Source: CAYZJD01 sp964478455 (GTDB taxonomy: Bacteria > Acidobacteriota > Terriglobia > Bryobacterales > Bryobacteraceae). Taken from it: a DNA stretch of 9,430 nucleotides. A program made the position numbers and the translations under genes. Positions within the stretch are counted from its first letter, which is position 1; each line of letters starts with the position of its first letter. Below, in pieces: positions 1 to 6,493 of this stretch. The notes under the pieces were generated by a model, which was not told the DNA's origin, ran no database searches, and saw nothing but the letters and a program-made list of their open reading frames with translations. Location: contig CAYZJD010000167.1 in the NCBI GenBank assembly GCA_964478455.1, positions 1 through 9,430 on the forward strand, given 5' to 3'.

Positions 1-355
1 CGCCTTGGGCCGCGCGATCGCCCGAAAGCACCGGGCTGAGGCCGAGCCGGACGATCCTCGCTCCAATGGCGCACGCCGCCGCGATCCCCGTATCCACACC
101 TTCCAGCGGGGGCCCGAGGCTGACCACCGGAGTCATGCCGTTGCGCTCGATCCGTTCGCGAAATGCGCGCAATTCGGCCTCCCCAGGACCGGCGAACCAG
201 CCGTTGTGGAACTCGATTGTCCGCGCGCCGAGTTCCTCCGCGATCTCCAGGAATCCGTTCAGGCCACGCCCGTTGGGATTGGCGCGCGGCGTTCCCCGCC
301 CTTGAAGCCCGAGGTAGTAGGTGAGCCCGTAGGGATTCAGCCCGACACGAAGCAT
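1..355 (-). CDS. Sugar phosphate isomerase/epimerase-like TIM-barrel protein, N-terminal part
   Basis: An open frame starts at the ATG complementary to 353-355 and runs off the left edge, giving 118 residues without a stop. It opens MLRVGLNPYGLTYYLG and continues with FLEIAEELGARTIEFHNGWF, then a helix and a TPVVSLG strand. This is the beta-alpha rhythm of the xylose-isomerase-like (AP endonuclease 2) barrel family, in which an early strand ends in an acidic residue followed by an aromatic patch. These proteins isomerise or epimerise sugars and related polyols, usually with a divalent metal; the metal ligands would lie beyond the edge. The start is 5 bases past the stop of the upstream glycoside hydrolase gene, so the two are probably cotranscribed. 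I see no strong ribosome binding site. Family assignment is moderately sure; substrate is unknown. Confidence 0.6.
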   Translation of the reverse strand, partial: MLRVGLNPYGLTYYLGLQGRGTPRANPNGRGLNGFLEIAEELGARTIEFHNGWFAGPGEAELRAFRERIERNGMTPVVSLGPPLEGVDTGIAAACAIGARIVRLGLSPVLSGDRAAQG

Positions 356-360
356 GGCGG

Positions 361-2394
361 TTATTCGACGAGGACGTACACCGGCGCGCCCTTTCGCAGC
401 CGCAGCCGCAGCATCCCTCCGGCGCCGGTTTCGACGCTGCGCGTCTCGCCGATGGTGTTGACCACGGTCGCCGTCCGCGCCAGCAGCCGCAGCGACGCTG
501 TCGCGTCCGCCGCCGGATGCCACAGCGCGAAGACGCGGCCGCGCGTCCCGGGACGCGGATCGAACCGGTACGCAAGGACGCCGTCGCCTGCGTCCACTGC
601 CCCGGCCGGTACTTTGTCTTGCAGCACGCGAGCCAGGGTCGCGAAGGCGTAGTAGGCGGGCTTGGGCTGGAAATCGCGGTACAGGATGCCCATCTCGTGC
701 TCGAAGTAGAGCGGGTCTTCGCCATCATTGCGGAAGTTGTACCAGAAGGTGCGCGGCTCGACGCCGGAGACGATCGAGCAGAGATACGTCCGCGCGATCA
801 ACTCAGCCTGGGCGCGCAACGGCGTGGGAGCGAACGGCTGGCTCCGGGTGTTGTGCGGCGTGTAAGTGGACCAGCCCATCTCGGTAAGCCAGATGGGCCG
901 CTGCTTCCCGTCGGGAAGCCGCACCAGATCCGAGGCGATCTTCAGCTCGTTGATAAAGATCCGGTCTTCGAGCACCGGCCGGTACGGATGGATGGTCAGC
1001 ACGTCGAACGGCGTCTCGCGGGCCAGCATCCGCGCGATGAAGTTGTAGTCAATGCCCGCCGTCGAGATGCCCAGTACTGCCAGCGACGGATCGATCTCCT
1101 TGATCGCTTGGAAGCTCTTCTTCAGCAGCGTGGCGTACAGGTCCTTGGGACCGTCCCAGAAGAAGATGTTGGGCTCGTTCCAGATCTCCCAATGGCGAAT
1201 GTCCTTCTGGTAGCGGCGGACCAGTTCCCGGAGGTAGCGGACGTATTGGTCGACGCCTTCCTCGGTGTACGCTTTCGACCATGGCGTCCAGTAGCCGACG
1301 ATGGCATAGACGGTGATCCCGTTGCGCTTGGCGACGGCGACCAGGTTGTCGTGGAAGCTCCAGTCGAATCGGCCGGGTTCCTTCTCGATCCGTTCCCACT
1401 CGAAGTCTTCGCGGGACCATTTCACGCCGGCCTCGCGGGCGGCCCGCGCGGTGCGCTCCATGTCCTCTCCTTCATAGCGTCCCAGGTAGACGCCCATGCC
1501 GAAGGGAGAATCGGGGCGAAGCACGGTGTCCTCGTGCGGCGGCTGCCTGCCGAGCCAGCAGGCGTACGCGCCCGGTATCTGCTGGCCGGCAAAGGCGGCG
1601 GAGAACTCCGCCTCGACGAACTTGAGACCACCCGCGGCGGCGGGCAGGGGAACTTCTACGACGGCGCGCCCGGCCTGCGGCGGGGCAGTGACCGGCCGTT
1701 CGCCGGCGCCGATTTCATTCCCTGCCCAATCCCGAAGCCGCCAGGAGACGGCGCCGTTTAGCGGAGCGCCGGACAGGCACCGCACCGTGGCCGCGAACCG
1801 GTCCGGTCCGCCGTCCTCGATCGCCCGCGCGGTGGCCACGCAGCGTTTGTCCGGAGGCACGCTGCCCTCGGCCGAGATGCTGATCAGTTCCAGCGCGCCC
1901 TTGTCGGCGTGGCCGTTCGCCTCCAGCCGGATCTCGCCGAGCCGCAGCGGCCCGTGGAGTTTGCCGTTGTTCTCGCCGCCGAACCATTGCCAGCCCGGCC
2001 CCGGAGGCGCATCGATGACCAGTTCCTGCTCGCCGGAGCCCGAAAACTCGCCGGCCTTCTTGTGAAAGGTCATGAAGTGCGTGTTGAGGTACAGGTGAAC
2101 AGGGTGGCCCCTGGCGGTCCCGCGAACCTTCAGCCGCAAACGGTCGACATCTCCCAGCAACGCCGTGTCCGGCGGCACGAGCGAGATCCACTTCGCGCCC
2201 TTGGAAAAGTCGAACGTCCAGGTCTTGCCGTCGAGCTTCGTCTCGCCGGGATCGCCCTCGGCCGTCGTCTTCCAGGACTCGCCTGGATCGAAGCGGTAGG
2301 GAACATAAGAGGTCACCACCGGCTCCACGGCGGGTGCTGTCAAGGCCGTCATCACGGCCACGAGCGACAGGACCGCCCGCGAGACGTTCTTCAT
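361..2394 (-). CDS. Secreted clan-A glycoside hydrolase (GH39/GH5-like), 677 aa
   Basis: The protein begins with a signal peptide (residues 1 to about 22: MKNVSR, hydrophobic core, TAPA cleavage region), so it acts in the periplasm or outside the cell. Residues about 30-175 look like a carbohydrate-binding beta-sandwich, rich in W, G and alternating strands. Residues about 180-285 look like a second beta domain. A TIM barrel follows at about 295-590 with HWEIWNEPN (acid/base E407) and IWLTEMGWST (nucleophile E505), the arrangement of retaining clan-A hydrolases; THPYRP-type residues (IHPYRP, 468-473) occur between them. A short beta domain closes the protein (about 600-677). The substrate cannot be read from sequence; a beta-glycosidase, xylosidase or endoglycanase role is possible. 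Its start lies 4 bases after the rapZ stop, with AAAGGG (complement of 2402-2407) about 7 bases upstream as a plausible ribosome binding site, so it is probably translated from the rapZ transcript. GH family number is uncertain. Confidence 0.82.
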   Translation of the reverse strand: MKNVSRAVLSLVAVMTALTAPAVEPVVTSYVPYRFDPGESWKTTAEGDPGETKLDGKTWTFDFSKGAKWISLVPPDTALLGDVDRLRLKVRGTARGHPVHLYLNTHFMTFHKKAGEFSGSGEQELVIDAPPGPGWQWFGGENNGKLHGPLRLGEIRLEANGHADKGALELISISAEGSVPPDKRCVATARAIEDGGPDRFAATVRCLSGAPLNGAVSWRLRDWAGNEIGAGERPVTAPPQAGRAVVEVPLPAAAGGLKFVEAEFSAAFAGQQIPGAYACWLGRQPPHEDTVLRPDSPFGMGVYLGRYEGEDMERTARAAREAGVKWSREDFEWERIEKEPGRFDWSFHDNLVAVAKRNGITVYAIVGYWTPWSKAYTEEGVDQYVRYLRELVRRYQKDIRHWEIWNEPNIFFWDGPKDLYATLLKKSFQAIKEIDPSLAVLGISTAGIDYNFIARMLARETPFDVLTIHPYRPVLEDRIFINELKIASDLVRLPDGKQRPIWLTEMGWSTYTPHNTRSQPFAPTPLRAQAELIARTYLCSIVSGVEPRTFWYNFRNDGEDPLYFEHEMGILYRDFQPKPAYYAFATLARVLQDKVPAGAVDAGDGVLAYRFDPRPGTRGRVFALWHPAADATASLRLLARTATVVNTIGETRSVETGAGGMLRLRLRKGAPVYVLVE

Positions 2395-2398
2395 CCGG

Positions 2399-3289
2399 CT
2401 ACCCTTTCTCGATGTCGCGGTGGGTGCACTTGACCCGGTAGCCGGCGCGGGCCAGGCGCTTGCGGATCTCGGCCGCGATCATCACCGAGCGGTGACGGCC
2501 GCCGGTGCAGCCGAAGGCGATGGTGAGGTGGCTCTTGCCCTCCCGGATGTAATGCGGCAGCAGGTAGACCAGCAACTGGGCGATGCGCTCGGTGAACTCC
2601 ACCGTCTGGGGAAAGGAGCGGATGTAGCCGGCGACGCTGGGATGCCGCCCGCTGAGCTTCTTGAACTGCGGGATGTAATTCGGATTCGGCAGAAAGCGAA
2701 CGTCGAAGACCAGGTCGCTGTCGGCGGGCACGCCGTGCCGGTAGCCGAAACTGGTGATGTGGACCATGATGTGGGACTGCTCCCGGCTGCCGGTGAACTT
2801 CTCGACGATCAGCTCGCGCAGCTCGTGAACGTTGAACTTCGCAGTATTGATGACGTGGTCGGCGAGAGCCCGGATCGGCGCCAGGCGCTTCCGCTCCCGG
2901 CGGATGCTGGCAAGCACGGAATTGCCGGCTCCGAGCGGGTGCGGCCGGCGGGTCTCGCTGAAGCGCCGGACCAGCGTCTCATCATCCGCCTCGAGGAAGA
3001 CGAGTTGCGTCGGGAAGGCGCTCCGCAGGCGGGCGAGGATCTCCGGAAACCGCTCGAGCCCGGTGCGCTCGCGAATGTCCACCAGCAGGGCGGCGTGGCG
3101 GATCTTCGGCGAATCCTGGATCAGATCCCCGAACTTCGAAATCAGCTCGATAGGAAGGTTGTCGACGGAATAGTAACCGAGGTCCTCCAGGCACTTCAGA
3201 ACGGTGACTTTGCCCGAGCCGCTCAACCCCGTAATGACGATCAGCTCGGGCCGCGGCCTGGCGCCGGCCGAGGGGTTCTTGCGGGCCAT
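2399..3289 (-). CDS. rapZ: RapZ family nucleotide-binding protein / RNase adapter
   Basis: The 296-residue length matches RapZ (YvcJ/YhbJ). An N-terminal P-loop domain has GLSGSGKVT at 21-29, then CLEDLGYYSVDNLP, the family hallmark. AALLVDIR (66-73) is the Walker B strand. The C-terminal half has FGYRHGVP (181-188), DVRFLPNP (196-203) and GCTGGRHRSV (260-269), all typical. In Escherichia coli, RapZ senses glucosamine-6-phosphate through its C-terminal domain and guides RNase E to the sRNA GlmZ; in most other phyla its target is unknown. The P-loop is unusual: the residue after the invariant lysine is V28, not S/T, with a threonine one position later. It follows hpf with a 12-base gap and precedes the glycoside hydrolase by 4 bases. 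No ptsN gene intervenes. The first ~14 residues are a basic, disordered-looking extension. Confidence 0.95.
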   Translation of the reverse strand: MARKNPSAGARPRPELIVITGLSGSGKVTVLKCLEDLGYYSVDNLPIELISKFGDLIQDSPKIRHAALLVDIRERTGLERFPEILARLRSAFPTQLVFLEADDETLVRRFSETRRPHPLGAGNSVLASIRRERKRLAPIRALADHVINTAKFNVHELRELIVEKFTGSREQSHIMVHITSFGYRHGVPADSDLVFDVRFLPNPNYIPQFKKLSGRHPSVAGYIRSFPQTVEFTERIAQLLVYLLPHYIREGKSHLTIAFGCTGGRHRSVMIAAEIRKRLARAGYRVKCTHRDIEKG

Positions 3290-3301
3290 CCGGAACGCTC
3301 G

Positions 3302-3859
3302 TCAGGCTTCGATGAGATCGAAGTTGCCGTCGCGCCGCCGGAACAGCACCGAGACCCGGTCCGTCTCGGCGTCGCGATAGACCAGGTAGTCGCGGCCGCC
3401 CTCCATTTCGAGGAGCGCTTCCTCGAGCGTCATCGGCTTGCGGCTCGCGTGGCTGTTCACGCGGAACACCCGTTGCTGCGGCTCGCTCTCTTCGGCCACC
3501 GCGGCGATCTCCCCGATCTCCGGAACGGCTTCCTCCTCGCCCCACTCGGATTTCGGGAAGCGCTTCGTGTCGCGCCGCTTGGCGCGGAACTTGAGGATCT
3601 GCTTCTCCAGCTTCTCGGTGGCCGCAAGCACGGCCAGGTACTGATCGGAACCGCTGGCGATGCCCACCAGCGACTGATCATTCACGCGCACCGTGATTTC
3701 GGCCTGCTGGAGATGCCGCTGTGCGGTCAGAATGACATGGGCTTCCCGCTCTTCCTCGCGGCGGTCCAGCAGCTTAGCCAGCTTGCAGAAACGGCCCGCG
3801 AGCTTTCGTTCCTGCTGGGGAGTCAAGTTGTCGCGACGACCCGTGTAGATGAGTTTCAT
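3302..3859 (-). CDS. hpf: Long-form ribosome hibernation promoting factor
   Basis: The protein has 185 residues and two domains, so it is the long HPF form that dimerises 70S ribosomes into 100S particles, unlike the short gammaproteobacterial form. Residues 1-97 are the S30AE/RaiA domain (MKLIYTGRRDNLTPQ, then ASGSDQYLAVLAATEKLEKQ), which occupies the mRNA/tRNA channel of the 30S subunit. A charged, acidic linker (about 98-127) leads to the C-terminal dimerisation domain at 128-184 with KPMTLEEALLEME and LFRRRDGNFDLIEA, close to the family consensus. The gene follows rpoN by 25 bases and is followed by rapZ after 12. The rpoN-hpf pairing is conserved in many diderms. Start choice is supported by a clear Shine-Dalgarno sequence. 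Confidence 0.95.
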   Translation of the reverse strand: MKLIYTGRRDNLTPQQERKLAGRFCKLAKLLDRREEEREAHVILTAQRHLQQAEITVRVNDQSLVGIASGSDQYLAVLAATEKLEKQILKFRAKRRDTKRFPKSEWGEEEAVPEIGEIAAVAEESEPQQRVFRVNSHASRKPMTLEEALLEMEGGRDYLVYRDAETDRVSVLFRRRDGNFDLIEA

Positions 3860-3863
3860 CGAA

Positions 3864-3869
3864 GCCTCC
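3864..3869 (-). promoter_or_regulatory. Strong Shine-Dalgarno of hpf
   Basis: The minus strand reads GGAGGC, with five bases between GGAGG and the hpf ATG. It is the clearest ribosome binding site in the window; most other genes here have weak or no purine-rich sites. It suggests that hpf is translated efficiently on its own rather than only by coupling to rpoN. Confidence 0.7.
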
Positions 3870-3884
3870 GTCGATCCGCTGTCT

Positions 3885-5465
3885 TCAAGAGCGCTTTCGC
3901 CTGTGGTGCGTGGACGCGATCTTCATGTCCTCGCGGTACTTGGCCACGGTGCGGCGGGTGACGTGGATCCCGCCGGCCTGGAGCCGGGCGGTAATCTGCT
4001 CGTCGGTGAGCGGGCGCGTGGGATCCTCCTCCTCGATCATCTTCTTTACTTTCCGCTTGAGCAGCAGCAGCGGAGTGTCGGCGCCGGAGGGCCCCTGAAC
4101 CGCTTCGGAGAAGAAGTAGCGCAGCTCGAACACCCCTTGCGGCGTGTGCACGTACTTGTTGGCGACGGCGCGGCTGACCGTGGATGGGTGAACGCCGATC
4201 TCTTCGGCGACGTCTTTGATCATCATCGGCTTGAGATGGTCGATGCCGCTGTCGAGGAAATCCCGCTGCCGCCCCACGATCGCCTGGCAGACCTTCAAAA
4301 TCGTCTGCTTGCGCTGCTCGATATTCTTCATGAGCTGGATAGCCGAGGCGTACCGTTCCTTGACGTAGTTGCGGACTTCCCTGTTCGGCTCCCGGTTGCG
4401 GTCCAGCATCCGCCGGTAATCCCGGTTGAGCCGCAACTGCGGGAGATCCTCGTCATTCAACTGGATGATGTACTCGTCGCCTTCCTTGAAGACGTAGACG
4501 TCCGGCTCGACTTGCCGGGCGCCCGGCCCGGAGTACTTCAGGCCGGGCCGCGGATCCAGGCTGCGTACGACGTGGTCCGCGATCTTGATGTGCTCGAGCG
4601 GCCGCCCAAGCGCGCGGGCCAGTTCGTTGAAGTGTTGCAGCTCGACGAGCTTCAAATGGTCGGCGACCATCTGCCAGGCGACGCTGCCTTTGCCGTTGCG
4701 GCCCTCGAGCTGGAGCAGAAGGCACTCGCGCACGTCCCTGGCGCCGACCCCAAGCGGATCCAGCGTCTGCACCACGCCAAGAGCCGCATCGAGATCCTCG
4801 AGCTTCGGCTCGCCCCCGGCGGCCAGTTCCCCTAGCGCCGCAGTCAGGTAGCCGTTCTCGTCGAGATTGCCGATGATCAGCTCGGCGGCGGCCCGCACCG
4901 GCTCCGGCATCACGAGAATACTGAGCTGCGAGTAGAGGTGATCGGACAGCTTGACCGGAGCCGGCAGGAACGTCTCGAATGAGGGTTTCTCCACCTGCTC
5001 GGCGGCGGGGCTGCGATAGGGCGGATCGAGGTAATCGTCGAAGTAGGTCCCGAAGTCGATCTCCTCGAACGGGTCGGTAACCGCTTTCGGCTCCACGACC
5101 TCTGCCGGCTCAGCCTCCGCGCCCGGCACAGAAGGCGGCTCGGCGGGCTCGCTTTCGATCTCGGGGATGCCCTCGGAGAGTTCGGCCGCGTTGCTGGCAG
5201 CCTCGAGGATCCCCTGGTCTGCCGGAGGTGGCTCGGCCGGGTCCCTCTCGACTTCGAGCAACGCTTGCACCTCTTCGGGTGAAAGCTCCTGGGTGCCGTC
5301 CTCCACCGCCTCCTCGAGGACAGGGTTCTGCGCGATCTCCTGGGTGATCATGTCCTTCAACTCCAGCCGGTTGAGCTGGAGCACGGTCACCATCTGGACC
5401 AGCCCAGGGGTGAGGATCTGCTTTTGCGCGACTTTCAGTTGCAGTCTGGGCGAAAGCAAACTCAT
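3885..5465 (-). CDS. rpoN: RNA polymerase sigma-54 factor
   Basis: Sigma-54 directs RNA polymerase to -24/-12 promoters that need an AAA+ activator. The chosen start gives 526 residues beginning MSLLSPRLQLKVAQKQ, the normal region I start; the frame is open 22 codons further upstream, but that stretch shows no family resemblance. Region I (1-50) is leucine/glutamine-rich and contacts activators (TPGLVQMVTVLQLN, EIAQNPVLEE). Region II (about 51-165) is a long acidic, proline-rich linker with three EPP-type segments. The core-binding region spans about 165-330 (SQL, GNLDENGYL, LDPLGVGARDVRECLLLQL). The helix-turn-helix is near 414-444 (IKDVAEEIGVHPSTVSRAV). The RpoN box at 503-512 reads TRRTVAKYRE; the usual first residue is A. 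The gene is followed by hpf after 25 bases and preceded by a 197-base gap containing a repeat element. Confidence 0.97.
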   Translation of the reverse strand: MSLLSPRLQLKVAQKQILTPGLVQMVTVLQLNRLELKDMITQEIAQNPVLEEAVEDGTQELSPEEVQALLEVERDPAEPPPADQGILEAASNAAELSEGIPEIESEPAEPPSVPGAEAEPAEVVEPKAVTDPFEEIDFGTYFDDYLDPPYRSPAAEQVEKPSFETFLPAPVKLSDHLYSQLSILVMPEPVRAAAELIIGNLDENGYLTAALGELAAGGEPKLEDLDAALGVVQTLDPLGVGARDVRECLLLQLEGRNGKGSVAWQMVADHLKLVELQHFNELARALGRPLEHIKIADHVVRSLDPRPGLKYSGPGARQVEPDVYVFKEGDEYIIQLNDEDLPQLRLNRDYRRMLDRNREPNREVRNYVKERYASAIQLMKNIEQRKQTILKVCQAIVGRQRDFLDSGIDHLKPMMIKDVAEEIGVHPSTVSRAVANKYVHTPQGVFELRYFFSEAVQGPSGADTPLLLLKRKVKKMIEEEDPTRPLTDEQITARLQAGGIHVTRRTVAKYREDMKIASTHHRRKRS

Positions 5466-5517
5466 CTGGGAACATTCTACCAGGAGCACGGTGGAGCAGC
5501 GGCCGGGCGGGCTTCCT

Positions 5518-5523
5518 ACTATA
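5518..5523 (-). promoter_or_regulatory. Candidate -10 element upstream of rpoN
   Basis: The minus strand carries TATAGT, about 52 bases upstream of the rpoN ATG, in otherwise GC-rich DNA. No convincing -35 hexamer is found at 16-18 bases spacing. A second AT-rich hexamer, TAGAAT, lies only a few bases before the ATG and would give an almost leaderless transcript. rpoN may have its own promoter in this gap, but the sequence alone does not settle which site. Confidence 0.25.
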
Positions 5524-5554
5524 CTTCCCACATTTCCGGCCCTGAGCCTGGGCG

Positions 5555-5616
5555 GGTGTGGAGCGCGCAGTCTTGCGGGCCACGCCGGCAGTCCTGCCGC
5601 CAGTCCTGCCGGCGGA
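5555..5616. repeat. Interspersed hairpin-module repeat, copy 1 (three modules)
   Basis: This 62-base element lies between the lptB stop and the rpoN start and matches the element at 9168-9217 with four substitutions and one 12-base indel. On the minus strand it contains three 12-base imperfect palindromes: GGCAGGACTGGC, directly followed by GGCAGGACTGCC, then after nine bases CGCAAGACTGCG. Each can fold into a mini-hairpin. A longer fold pairing GCCGGCAG with CTGCCGGC, enclosing 14 bases, is also possible. It sits in the same orientation relative to transcription as copy 2. Its function is unknown; it resembles REP-like intergenic repeats. Confidence 0.75.
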
Positions 5617-5662
5617 CGCCGCGCTGGCCGAGAGTCTGCGTCGGACCGTTGCCGCGGGCCGG

Positions 5663-6388
5663 CTATCTCAGATCGAAGCTCTCGCCGAGGTAGATACGCT
5701 TGACTTCCGGATCGCGCCCGAGCGCTTCGGGGCTTCCGGCGCGGAAGATCTTGCCGTTGTGAATGATGTAGGCGCGGTCTGTGACGGCCAGCGTCTCGCG
5801 CACGTTGTGGTCTGTGACGAGGATGCCGATGCCGCTTCTCTTAAGGTCAAAGATAATGCGCTGGAGTTCCAGCACCTGGATGGGGTCGATGCCCGAAAAC
5901 GGCTCGTCCAGCAAAAGGAACGACGGCTCGATGACGAGCGACCGCGCGATCTCCACCCGGCGGCGCTCGCCGCCGGACAGCGCGTAGCCCTTGTTCTGGC
6001 GCACCTTTTCCAGACCCAGTTGCTCGATGAGCGCCGACATCCGTTCCCGCCGCTGGTGCGAATTGACCGGCAGCGTTTCCAGTATGGCCATCAGGTTTTC
6101 CTCGACGGTGAGCTTCCGGAAGACCGACGGCTCTTGCGGCAGGTAACTGATCCCCCGGCGGGCCCGCTGGTACATGGGGAACGAGGTGATCTCCTCCTCG
6201 TCCAGCAGCACCCGGCCCGAATCCGGGCTGATCAGGCCGACGATCATGTAGAAAGAGGTGGTCTTGCCAGCCCCGTTGGGGCCAAGGAGGCCGACGACTT
6301 CCCCTTGCTCGACGAGCATGGAAACGTCCTCGACAACCTTGCGGTTCGAGTAGCTCTTGGAGATCTCGCAGGTCTGGAGCTTGCGCAT
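5663..6388 (-). CDS. lptB: LPS export ABC transporter ATP-binding protein
   Basis: LptB is the cytoplasmic ATPase of the LptB2FG complex that extracts lipopolysaccharide from the inner membrane and pushes it along the LptC-A-DE bridge. The 241-residue length is typical. Walker A is GPNGAGKT (36-43), the Q-loop glutamine is Q85, the signature is LSGGE (137-141), Walker B ends in D161 with catalytic E162 (LLLDEPFSGIDPIQ), and the H-loop histidine is H194 (VTDHNVRETL). The SGIDPI sequence after Walker B is characteristic of LptB rather than of amino-acid transporters. lptA and lptC, which often lie just upstream, are absent; holA is there instead. A promoter and a structured leader precede it. 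The ribosome binding site is weak. Confidence 0.95.
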   Translation of the reverse strand: MRKLQTCEISKSYSNRKVVEDVSMLVEQGEVVGLLGPNGAGKTTSFYMIVGLISPDSGRVLLDEEEITSFPMYQRARRGISYLPQEPSVFRKLTVEENLMAILETLPVNSHQRRERMSALIEQLGLEKVRQNKGYALSGGERRRVEIARSLVIEPSFLLLDEPFSGIDPIQVLELQRIIFDLKRSGIGILVTDHNVRETLAVTDRAYIIHNGKIFRAGSPEALGRDPEVKRIYLGESFDLR

Positions 6389-6399
6389 GAAGGCCGGCC

Positions 6400-6428
6400 G
6401 GATGGAAAACGGCGGCGAGCCGCCATCC
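6400..6428 (-). other. Inverted repeat in the predicted lptB leader
   Basis: On the minus strand GGATGG (6428-6423) can pair with CCATCC (6405-6400), and inside it CGGC-TC-GCCG forms a small stem; alternatively GGCGGC-TC-GCCGCC forms a perfect six-pair stem with a two-base loop. If the promoter call at 6435-6463 is right, the structure begins at about +1 and ends 11 bases before the lptB ATG. It could stabilise the transcript 5' end or modulate translation. It has no U-tract, so it is not an intrinsic terminator. Confidence 0.4.
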
Positions 6429-6434
6429 AGGAGG

Positions 6435-6463
6435 AGACTACCATTGACTGCCGGCTAGGTCAA
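6435..6463 (-). promoter_or_regulatory. Sigma-70-type promoter for lptB
   Basis: The minus strand reads TTGACC (6463-6458), a 17-base spacer, then TAGTCT (6440-6435). The -35 box matches five of six consensus positions. The -10 box matches three of six but is preceded by TGG, an extended -10 arrangement. Predicted transcription starts near 6428, giving a leader of about 40 bases before lptB. It would let lptB and possibly the downstream genes be expressed independently of holA. Confidence 0.5.
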
Positions 6464-6493
6464 TTTGGTGCGGCCGGCGCCCGGGCGCGCAAT

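Noticed and set aside
5..652. A 215-codon plus-strand frame at the left edge
   Set aside because: The minus strand here encodes the end of the hydrolase and a recognisable TIM-barrel start. The plus frame is compositionally a shadow.
517..1761. A 414-codon open frame on the plus strand inside the glycoside hydrolase
   Set aside because: The opposite strand encodes a hydrolase with signal peptide and both catalytic glutamates, which explains the DNA fully.
2420..3961. A 513-codon open frame on the plus strand across rapZ and hpf
   Set aside because: It lies antisense to two clearly identified genes, in high-GC DNA where antisense frames stay open by chance. Its protein has no recognisable motif.
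5466..5531. Upstream in-frame extension of rpoN to an ATG at 5531
   Set aside because: The 22 extra residues do not resemble sigma-54, whose region I starts exactly at MSLLSPRLQL. The candidate -10 element also lies within this stretch.
5555..5616. CRISPR repeats, considered because of the repeated 12-base palindromic units
   Set aside because: The units are adjacent or nine bases apart without spacers of CRISPR length, and there is no cas gene.
6477..6488. Twelve-base perfect palindrome GCGCCCGGGCGC after holA, considered as a terminator or operator
   Set aside because: There is no T-tract on either side and such palindromes are expected in GC-rich DNA. It may be a binding site but nothing supports that.
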